Shown: positions 34,501-46,500 of the stretch, in pieces
How positions within the stretch are numbered: the first letter of the stretch is position 1
Layout of the letters: each line of letters begins with the position of its first letter
Assembly: GCF_902459465.1 (NCBI RefSeq)
Contig: NC_047071.1
Coordinates: 6,032,098 to 6,096,097, forward strand
Direction of reading: 5' to 3'
DNA from: Asterias rubens
Lineage: Eukaryota > Echinodermata > Asteroidea > Forcipulatida > Asteriidae
Length of the DNA: 64,000 nucleotides
The notes under the pieces: generated by a model
Told to the model about the DNA's origin: nothing
Databases searched by the model: none
What the model saw: only the letters and a program-made list of their open reading frames with translations
Translations under genes and position numbers: made by a program

Positions 34501-37500
34501 AAAAGCTCTTGAAGTAATTTTTTTCAGCGCTTTAGTGCCCTGGAAGTGCATGGGAACTGTATGTATGTAAATTATCGTTAATTGCTATTGCGATGTAACT
34601 TAAAGGCTAACAAAGACAGCTGTCCACCGGTGTTCATATTGATGTGACGTCATGATGACCTCATTGGGTGTCAAATTACAGATCAGATAAAAGGTTGTTA
34701 TTTAAAGTGCTAAATGAAATAATAACTCTTGAACCATGGCAGGTACATTGTACACATGCAGCTTGTTACCCATTGGACATTTCATGCACAGACACAATGT
34801 CTTTTTTCCTTCTTTTTTCAGTCCTGCAAACCAGAGGTTAACATTTAAGAACTGTGTGGGAAGAAATAATGATATGGTTTGAGTATATGAAATAATGATA
34901 TGGTTTGAGTATATGAAATAATGATATGGTTTGAGTATATGAAATAATGATATGGTTTCAGTATATGAAATAATGATATGGTTTGAGTATATGAAATAAT
35001 GATATGGTTTGAGTATATGAAATAATGATATGGTTTGAGTATATGAAACCATCAATGAGATGTACCCTTTCAGACTGTAAGCAAAAATCATATTTACTGA
35101 AGCAAAACACCTAAATAAATAATGTGTGTGTCACCTTGAAACTATAACTAACGTAACATTTCATACACAAATGTACCCCGACCCCCAGGTGACCAATCCT
35201 TCTGGTCTATACCAGAAGTGATGGTGACTTGCATTGCATTCCTTTTGGCCAAATTGAGTATGTAAAACGTATTCAATGAAGATCATTGACATTAAGTCAA
35301 AAAAGGTTACTGAAATAGCTGGGTATTACGAAAAAACTTCATAGTATTTTCTATGCCTGTTAAATCTTTGTCAGAAGATGGATACAGATAAAAAAAATGG
35401 AAATAGGAGGATTAAACTGTTGTTAATTTTTGATGTCAGGTCACGTTGATTTTACAATGGAAGTAGAAAGATCGCTACGAGTGTTAGATGGAGCCATTGC
35501 TGTATTTGATGCCTCACAAGGGGTGGAGGTAAGTTCACTTGAAGTTTAAATTAACTTCACTTTAAAGTTTGGTGAGTTGACAGCAAATATAAGGACCCTT
35601 CCTCAATGGCTTGTCCTGTACAGTACAGCCTGATGTTGGTTTAAAGTCCTAACCTAGCCATGCTCAATCAACACTAAAACCATGTTATCAGGTTGTGTAC
35701 AGACAGGTTTTAGGCTTTGTGCTGCGGCTACAATGACCACTTCAACATAGTTCAAAACACTGCCTCTAGATTGCCCCTTCACACACCATCATTCTACTTC
35801 CACCATCCTTAACCCTCCTCTACTCACATTCTTACTGCTCTAAGCCTGCAGCCGATTTCACGAAACTTTACGCAACTGCGTAAGTCCACTTGTGCAACTT
35901 ACGCCATAAACGTTGCGCAAGTGGACTTACGCAGTTGCGTAAAGTTTTGTGAAATCGGCCCCTGATCATCTGTATCGGGTGACTGTACACATGTAATAAT
36001 AATGTGCACATTTTGATAGCATCTTGCCATTGGCTAAAGCTCTTTTACATGTATATAACGCATAAAACACTTTAACGGTACACTATAAAATGAAAAACTA
36101 CATTGCAAGAATGATGTTGACTTTTATCCTATTTTGTAGTCATCCTGTAGTCATCATTTGCTGAGTGCTTCTAATCCACATGTACATTGTATCTTACAGG
36201 CACAGTCCCTTACAGTTTGGCGTCAGGCAAACCGATACGCAATCCCACGGCTGGCATTTATCAACAAGATGGATAAGATAAATGCAGACTTTCAGTTTTG
36301 TTTACGTTCCATCAGAGACAGGCTACATACTATTCCAGTACCATTACAGGTATGCAAACTGTCTTCACTGCTGTACCAAGATCACACGGGATGTAAAGCC
36401 ATAAGTCCAATCTGTTATGGTATGCTCGTCAAAAGAACTCAGTACATGTATACATGTACATGTACTTATCTTTAACAAAAGGGGTTCACTCCCAGTGTTA
36501 CTGGCATTGTTTACTGCATTAAGTTTGTGCCAAAGCACTTTTTTAAACAATCAAAAAGTGTAACATGTAAAAAATATGTAAAAATGTATTGGTCTTATAG
36601 TTTTGAACACTAAGCTCTGCATACCTGTGAAATATAAGTACGCCTTTTTAGTGCATCCTTTGGTTGTAAAGGTGCTTTAAAATATTACCATATTGAATGA
36701 CAACATCACAGTTGTATTTATTTATTATTTATTTATTAAACTTGAATTTCTGCTGGCGCTGCTGGGTTTGAAAAAACACAATTTAAAAAAGATACCAATA
36801 AGTACCATATCTTAATTTAAACTGATCCTTAAATGCTGGATGATAGGGAAGGGCTTGATTATGCATAGAAAACAGATCCCAACAATGTTTTAATGCATGC
36901 TCGAAACATACGGCTGAGCTAAACAGATTTTGTGACTAATCCCAAATCATTTATATGTCAATGTTTTCTTAGAAATACAGTCATGATTTTAAAACGGTAA
37001 TGAAACAAACAAGTCAGTGCAGGAGTCTCGCTAACATTACCAATAATGTCAGTCCTCAATATTCTTAAAGCAACATGAATGCTTTATTTTCTCATTTTCT
37101 TCTAGATCCCAATTGGTAAGCACAAACAATTTTCAGGCGTTATTGATGTAGTTGCTATGGAAACAGTTACTTGGAAAACAGGAATGGGAGATGATGGAGG
37201 ATGTACATTTATCCGCGAAGAAATCAACAAGAACAACGATGCAGAATTATGGCTAAGAACATTGGATGCTAGAATCAGGTTGATAGATCAGGTACACCTT
37301 TTCTAAGCAGTCAAATTGGCTAAAGTAGATTGAAACTTATACCCACAATTTGTTTCAATAAAAGATTTCTCAAGCAGTGCCTTTATCTAGTATATGATTG
37401 TTTAGCTTTCCAGCACACTTGACTCAAGTTCTAATGGCTAAGGCATCAGAGTGTGCGTTCCTGTCATAATACATGCATGTCTTTCAGCAGTTTATTTCAA

Positions 37501-40500
37501 TGATGTGCTCAACTGATCAACTGAAATATTAATCTACTGACTATGAGCAATGAGTATTGTGATGCGATCAATCTGGATGAGTCGTATGTTGGCAATTTCA
37601 TTACGGAGAAGCAAGTCAAAACAGGTCAACAGGGGCAACATTTTTTGGGGTAGACTCAAGTGCCAAAATATCTCCATTTTACATTAGTGACTTCCTTTCT
37701 GATAAAATAATAACATCACCAAGGGGTTAACATTAGCATGGGAATAAAGTTTGCTGATGTACATTGTGCATGGTGAGAGAACGAAATCAACAAAAAGTTG
37801 AAAGTAATGTCTGCGTAGGTTTGTGGTGTGGAAAGTTATGCACACAAGTTCTCTCAACTTTACGAAAAATACTAAATAATTTATTGAAAACAATCACAAC
37901 ATATCTTTGAAACTGAATACGAGTGTCTCTGTTACCTACAATTAACTTCAGCACCTCAAACCTTTTGAAAAATCGTATCACATCACTGTATTTCGTGTGT
38001 AAAAACAACAATAAGTTTATCGCAAAATAGCGGAGATCGCCATTACTGTGTAAATTGTGCGTGTGATACATGGTACATACAATACGGTCCATACGTCCAC
38101 AGGGAACAAACAGCAACTCATTCTTCACATGCGTTGTGTTGTTGGGACTTCTGACCTTTGATCCTTTGGAGGTGATTTTTGTGTATGGGCACTGCATGTA
38201 TGTGCTCTTTTTAGACTTGTCATGTCGAGATTACATTCAGTTACTTATATCACTTGGTATTTCTCCTTTCACAACTTTTGAACAAAAGGTTGTATAAACA
38301 TGGGAGCTTTAAAAGTAGTAAAGCATTATAGCTTTTGCTCTTTTCAGATTCATAGGCCCCTAACAAGTTAAAAAATGGTAATGGTCGACAAAGGATTTAT
38401 TTTGCTTGATGGCATCACATTTGATAGACAGTGTTTGATTCTTTTGTATCATCCACAGCTGATAGATCTGGATGAAGAATTTGCTGAACCTATTTTGGAG
38501 CAAGATGAAATTGTCTACATTGACGTGCCATCAGAAGAGGTTTAAATTATTGCTTTTGATGTCCATAAAGAACTAGCAAATATACTGGAGAATGATCTGC
38601 CTCTCCTATGTTTTGTATAACTTGGATGGCTTTAATCAAGGTGTTAATTTTTTTAGCTCCCAGTTGTGAAAAAACATATCAGAATAAATCTATGAACGTG
38701 ACACATAGAGCTTCATGTATATAAAGTGACTAGAGCACTAACTTGCTCTGCGTTTTGAAGCAACCCCGGGAGCAGACCTGTTTGATGTGTCTTGCGTGAC
38801 AACGGAACGATTTTAATTTTAAGAGAACACACATTGCCGCGACTCTTTGCATTCTGCGCGTGCGCTTATGTACACGACTGCCCACTTGCGTATGTCGGCG
38901 TTATGGCCAATTCACAGCACTGCCTAAATGTTTGTGATCATGAAAAATAAGGCCATGAGAAATCCAATATATTAATGCATACGCACATCAACAACTTGGT
39001 TACCGGTGGCTGCTTCATGAAATTGGGCCTAGATTAATTTGGGTAAGCTTGTGTGTGTTTTACAGCAAGAAATTTAGGCGGCCATCATTTTTACACAGGC
39101 TAATTAAGTAAGTTTGAGCATGGAGGTAGCCTCCATGGTGCGACTTGAATGACGTACTAAAAACGTATACGCGCCTTTTAAACATGATGCACATGACGCT
39201 CGCAATATGTAGGCTCATCAGCAGATTGTGCGTTCACATTTGCTGCATTTTTTGGTTCGATGACACAATGCACTATCATGCAAACAGCCGTACAATTGCC
39301 GGACAAAATTTCAAGCTTTAGTATTGGATGCGCCCACACAGCATCAAAACCTTAGTGCGTGTATAACAGGGTGTTAGCACTCTAGGATGTGACATCAACA
39401 TGATCACTAAATAAATTTGTCCAGAAGACGATTAGAGCATACTTTTTGAAACAGCGAGTTGATACCAACGTTTCTTTTCAGAACCACCCCAATTCATTTA
39501 GAGATTATCATTACATGCTGCACCGCAAAACTTTACTATATCGCATTTCCAACATGCAAAGATTCAAATCCTACTTTAATCAATTTCCCATTTGGTGGCT
39601 GTTCAAATTCATTTTATTAGTAGTTGTTGCTTCACCGTTGTATGATAAAGCTATGTGTTCTACATCTCAGATGGGCCTAAATGCTAGACCATTAAACTCT
39701 GCATTGGCAAAGGTGGAATAGCTATTCAATTATTCCGCTACAATGTATTTTATTTTTCATATCAGATAGTGAGTGCAGTCCGAAGGCTTACCATTGCACA
39801 GAAGATTGTACCAGTGTTATGTGGTAGTTCACTCAAGAACAAGGGAGTACAGCTTCTCATGGATGCTATCAATGCCTATTTGCCTGCACCCTGTCAGAGG
39901 CAACAAGACTTTGTGTACGTTATAATATTGTTTTTTTCTTAAGACTTAACAAGTGCCTTCATCTAGCATATGGTTGACTATAGACCTTTAACACACTGTC
40001 ATTATCTGGGTCATGTTCCCTGTTTCAACTGTAACAAATGCTAACATTCATTGTGCAAACATGGCACCAGACTATTTCACCCAGCCTCAGTTTGGTTACA
40101 ATAAGTTAGAATAGAGTAAAATCAAGATTGCCACACCGTGATAAAGGTCTATAGTGAATTTCTGTCATAACTCATGTGTGTCTTGTACCTGTTTGTCCAG
40201 AGATGGTCATTGTAAAATTTTAAGGAATGTTTTTGGCACCCACTAGATGAAAAATGTATTTCAAAATACACATGTACACAGTAATATTCCAAACCCTGTG
40301 TGCATCTCACCATGTCTTTCCTAGCCTTGCACAAGGCTGTTGCATTATTCGCTCCGAAAAGACGCCGCTGTAAACCCACCCGTATACCCTGTGCGTGGTG
40401 CGTGCGATCACACTGCATGACCCACCCGTATACACACTGTCACATCGTACGACTACTGTGCACATACATGTAAGTAAGTCATCCGCACTCGTACCACTAA

Positions 40501-43500
40501 CCGCATGCGGAGGCCGTAAGGCCGACAGCCTTGTCGGGTCTGTAACTTCCGGGTTTAATGTGTTGTATTGAAAAATTTCCACAAGTGGAAAAAAATTGGG
40601 GGGGGGCTCTCGATATGCTAGTATGCAGCCCATGAATATGTATATCTTTCGTCAGACCTATCAGACAACACAGGATGTGAGGCAAATGAATTATTCATTT
40701 TGACGTCCAATCACGCACTTCCCTTATCACGACCTTTGGACCCTATCATGCGTCCGTGGTGGTGGTGTGTGATGTAAACATGTCTCGTCTTTCGCGGGCA
40801 TTATGGTAATGAGCTGACCGTGGGAACTCTTCGCTTATTATAGTAATGAGGTCAGTGGCTTCAACAAGGCTGTCGGCCTGACGGCCGACGCATGCGGATA
40901 GTATACGGGGTATCGTGTCGTGCGATGTTACGCACAGTGAATACGGTAGGGTTTTTATACAGTGGCGGTCTTTTTTCGGAGTGAATAATTAGACTGCCTT
41001 GAGCAAGGCTATGTCTTTGCAAACTTGTGATGTTTCAGCTAAATCTCCTAGTCTGATATTCCATTGTAGGAGTCTCTATGGAAATGATTTGTGCGCCTAT
41101 GCCTTCAAGATAATCCATGATAAACAAAGAGGAGCTCTGGTCTTCTTGCGTGTTTATTCAGGAACCATTAAATCCCAGTCATCCATCTATAATGTCAACA
41201 GAAACTGCACGTAAGTATCATTGTGTTGTGACAACTATCTCCAGGCATTAAGGGAAGAAAAGAGTAGGGTTGAGTTATTAAACGACCATTCATAGGGTAT
41301 GTTCAGACGTGGGGTTAAACTAGCCCTTAATCCGAGCACCGTGGGTGTCCAAAACATAAACATCACTTAGTCCAAAATTGGCTTGCATTCACACAGCGAG
41401 TTTATTCTTGCCAAGCGGACTAAACTAGCTCAAGAGATTGATTATTTGGTCATGCATCGGCATGCGTGCATGCGTTTTCCACAGGGTTTCGATCCGCTAT
41501 CATCTCTACGAACCTCATGGTCATCGTGTATTTCATCAATAAAATATGGCAAAATCACTTCATATTCTTGGCCCCAGCACAAACGCAATTCTATTTGTTC
41601 CCGCTGAAGTTTACGATACGCACTGCCCTCATAAAAAAACATAACACGTTGTTGAAATCTTCAAATTAATTTTGAGAGTGAACTTTTGGAAATATATCAC
41701 AACTTAGTCATTTAGAAGTCGTAGCCTACACACATTCTCATGTTACGTTTAAAAATCGTTTTTCAATTCAACATTAGTCTGGTACCAATACATTTGGCTT
41801 GATCGTATCACTGTTAAGTAAAGTTGCTGAGGGAAGGAACCAGATACAACCTAGTTTTCGGACCCAAACTTTGGTATGCCTTCACGATCCCGTGTTCTTG
41901 CGACGTCCATTTGGAAGTTTTTCGGCAAAGGGGAATACCGGGGCAGAAGTTGAAGGCAGAAGTTGTTCATGCACACACACGCTATATATACTCCTTGCCG
42001 ATCCATACATGTGTAGTGGATTACGTCACCTTTTCTGCCGCGGTCATTTGGGCTAAAATAGACCGGAAGTAGCAGGTCAGCTGCGTTCCAACGTTGGTTT
42101 ACTGGGCCTCGCAGCGGTTCGCAGCGGTTCGCAGCAGAGGGGTGGTCGTAAAACCTGGGCTAAGTTAGGCTAGTCCACCAATTTTTAGGTTTAGTTTAGC
42201 CCAGCTCAGTGGGTCAAATTGACCCTCGCAGACCAGAGTATTGCGTTCCCACGGAGGGTTAGTTTAGCACTTTTGGATTAAGGACTAGTTTAACCCCACG
42301 TCTGAGCGTACCCATAAATACCTCAGACAGTTTTGCTATTCTTATTGGTTGAGAGCGCGTCACGTGGGGGAGTTTAAACCTTTGATTATGATCCAGTGTT
42401 TATGACCTGTTGTGAGCAGGACAGTTTCTTCAAGTTCATTCCTATTGGTCGAGAGCAACAGCTGGAACACAGAGTTTTTGTAATAATACTGAATGAAAAC
42501 AGCAGTGTTCCCTATACTGTAGAGCTCCTAGTCTCATTAATGTTGCTGTCTATTTCAAATGACACCATTGCTAAAGCATCCACAGCTGACAGCTATCAAA
42601 GAAGTCTGTATTAAGAGGATTGTCAATTGCCAACTTTAACTTTGTGATTTTCTTATTTTCCAATAGATAGAATCCTCATGTGGATGGGGAAAAAAACCAA
42701 AAAAGTATTCTGAGAAGAAGTTCTCTGCTTTTTTGCATGGGGGTGTTGTGGTTCATAAAACTGACTTTTGATAATATTCGATCAAAATGGTCTTGAAGTT
42801 GACCTTTTGACTGATAGCAATTCCTTCTTGAAATGTAAAGATTCATCAGTATTTATTGGAAAAAAAGAATTGTTACAAATTCAAATGGAAAATGTTCCTT
42901 GTTCATTAAGCGCATTCTAAAGGTTTCTTGGCCATCTCAACTTATTGTGAAGATAATTTCTTGTCAAATTGTGAATAAATTCTTGTTTAAACATTGTGAG
43001 TGGATATATAAAAATAATCAAAATAACCAAAGCTTAAAAATCATAAGTGTTGGGAGTAAAAGAAAAAGGACAAATGTAACTGAGACAGAGTTTAAGCTGT
43101 TGATGGTCCTCGTTTTGTGTCAAATTTTCAACAAATCTAAACAAGTCTTTTTTTGGTTTGGTTTGTGCAGAGAGCGTATGAGTCGTTTACTGTGGGTGCT
43201 TGCTGATAACCACAAGGAGGTGGACAGCATGACGGCTGGTAACATTGCTGTGGCTGTTGGCCTTAAACAGGTTCATAATCATTTATTGCAACACCATCAT
43301 GCTATCATTCAGCATTTTTAATTGTCGAAACCTATGACCAAACTTAAGTTTGTGAAGTTCATTTAGTATTGGTCTAAAAAGACCAATGTATCTTGATCAA
43401 TTTGACTTCAGATCGATTTTACATCAGAGGGTGCCATAATATGCACTTTGTTTTGATTGTTTACTTTGAAAGATAGCAATTAGTAAGTCGTAGCGGTTTG

Positions 43501-46500
43501 TCTAGAGATGGCTCCCTCAACTGGCTATAGATGCCGTGCACTGTGGAATTGTATACCACAAGAATGTTTTCCAACAAATACTAAAGATAGATTTAAATTC
43601 TTTATGCCTTAACAGCATTCAAGCAGTTAACCTGCTCGTGATGGCCCTATCATGAACATTAAATCAACCTTTGACCTACAACATCCTTGCTCTAAGACAC
43701 AATACAGAGAGAAGATGCATCCCTTTCAGGACAAACCATGGCTAATACCAAAGTCCGTGTTCTGCAACTCAACCTCGAAGATTGCCAAACCATTACCATG
43801 ATCATTATCCTACTGCAAGAGAGATACAGAGAGTTGTTGTTATTGGGACACTATGTAGGTTTCATTATTTCCTTTTGGTTTGTTTTAATGACATTTGTTT
43901 TTTGCTCTTTCCCCTCTTGTTCCTGACATAAGACAGTTACTGGTGATACTCTGGTGTCATCTAAGTCTGCTCTGAATGCTGCACAGAGAACATGGAAGAG
44001 ACAAAGTCAATCTAATGATGAGACTGAGGTTCCTATGCTGGGAGGGCTGGATGTCCCTCAACCTGTCTTCTTCTGTACAATTGAGCCAACATCACAGGCA
44101 TATCAAGCAGGTACACGTACACCTAGATTTGATTCAAGTCCCATTCTCGTGTGAGAGGTCCCTAAGCTATTACCTCAACTTACTATGAAACAACCAGTAG
44201 CATACAGTACAGTGCGCGCTCGCCATCAAAATGTGGTCGAAGTCGTTTCTTACTCTGCACGTTGTTATTGGAAAATCTCCCCAAATGGGGAGATGTACAA
44301 AACCAATGGGAGCGTGGAAGCGCTGCCCTGCCGGTAGAATATTTATTATACTCTGTGACATCACAGTAGAAGACGTTGTAAGGCTCGCGTCTATACGCGG
44401 CACGCACGTAGGGCGGGTAAACTCACTAGCAGGCAAGGGGGTGTCGGTGTCATAAGTCGTTTTATTGCACTTCCCAAAATTCAAATTTTTGCAAACAAAA
44501 CCGACACCAATGTATGTTACAAGGTATTACTTAAATTCAAATGAACATTTAGTGCTTTCTTTTTTTAAATTAATTGGTTATTAAAAAATGTATTTCAATC
44601 ATCAACTAAGTACTTAACACCCACAAGTGACAAATGAACAAGTCCTCGTTTTGGGTGCGTTTGATTGGTCAAAACGTATCACAAAACAATGTTACATACA
44701 TGTACATACCAGGCGACTGCGACATCGTCAAGTCCCTGTCCCGCATGCGGAACGGGTATTGGAATGCAGAGCAGTACATCCTGGGGATGGCACGGGATTG
44801 GGACTTGAGTCAAGTCTAGCGTCTAACGTACACCCCCCCCCCCCCTTCATCAATAAGAACAAGAAGTAGTATCTGACTATATGATGAAGTTATATTTTGC
44901 CCATACTCTTCAAAAACGTGTTTCTAGTTTCTCTTAAATGCGTTGCTCAACATCCCTTCTTGGTTTGCATTGGTCTTGCTTTTAGTGTTCATATTGGGAT
45001 GGATATTGAAACAGTTTATTGTCAAAATTGACTTGGATTAACTGGTTAATGAAGAAATTATCAATTTTAGACAATGGAGGGTAAACCCTACACTGTAGAT
45101 GCAGGAAATGTATAGAAAATGACTGATGTTAGGCACTGGTCCAAATAATATTGGAGCCCGATTGCTCCAAATGACTGATGTTAGGCACTGGTCCAAATAA
45201 TATTGGAGCCCGATTGCTCCGAACTGATGTTAGGCACTGGTCCAAATAATATTGGAGCCCGATTGCTCCAAATGACTGATGTTAGGCACTGGTCCAAATA
45301 ATATTGGAGCCCGATTGCTCCAAATGACTGATGTTAGGCACTGGTCCAAATAATATTGGAGCCCGATTGCTCCAAGATGGATTGTTGGAGTGTTATCAAT
45401 GATCAATTTTGACATTTCAGATTTGGAGAGAGCCCTTGAATGTTTACAACGAGAGGATCCCAGTCTTCATGTTAGAACAGACACCGATACAGGCCAGGTA
45501 AAGATACAAATGTGTGGAGCTTATGAACATCAGATAGAGAAACCAGGTTTCTATTGATATTATCAATGTTACATAGACTTGCCATTACCACAATAAGTGT
45601 TGTTTTTTCCATTGCTTAATGATTGAATTACTTTTATCTTTATTAGATGATTCTTTCTGGTATGGGGGAACTCCATCTTGAAATTATTGTAGATCGAATT
45701 CGTAGGGAATATAAAGTAGATGCTGAGATGGGTCCACTTCAAATCTCATACAGAGAGAGATTAACTCAGTCTGTAACTGAACAAAGTAAGTAGTAAAACG
45801 GATTTGAAACTTTGCATGATGGAAATAGGATATGGAAAGGTTTGCGGTAACACCATGTAATGACTATCTCTAAATGAGTTGGGCTGGTTCAGTTGAAACC
45901 AATACGATAAGAAAGGTTTGCAGTAACACCATGTAATGACTATCTCTAAATGAGTTGGGCTGGTTCAGTTGAAACCAATACGATAAGAAAGGTTTGCAGT
46001 ATTACCATGTAATGACTATCTCTAAATGAGTTGGGGTGGTTCAGTTGGAACCAATACGATAAGAAAGGTTTGCAGTATTACCATGTAATGACTATCTCTA
46101 AATGAGTTGGGGTGGTTCTGAAAGAACCATTGGTTTCAACTCGACATTTCAATCAGTATGCTCTGATCGTCTTCTGGAGAAAGCAGAAAGCTCTGATCGT
46201 TTTCTGTTTATCCAGAAGACGATCAGAGCACACTGATCGAACCGTTGAGTTGAAACCAACAGTCCTGTTCAGAACCCCCCAACTCATTTAGAGGATTAGT
46301 GGTATTTGAGTCATCTCCTGCCTACATGTATGTTCTGACCATACATGTATCTACATCAGGATTAAGTTTGATGTATGTTCTGACCATACATGTATCTACA
46401 TCAGGATTAAGTTTGATGTATGTTCTGACCATACATGTATCTACATCAGGATTAAGTTTGATGTATGTTCTGACCATATCTACATCAGGATTAAGTTTGA

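Noticed and set aside
35850-35960. microRNA precursor
   Set aside because: The stem is long and nearly perfect, as in MITEs. Without small-RNA data or conservation there is no support for a miRNA call.
37787-38197. 136-aa minus frame in GFM2 intron 6
   Set aside because: No domain, signal or splice context; a chance frame.
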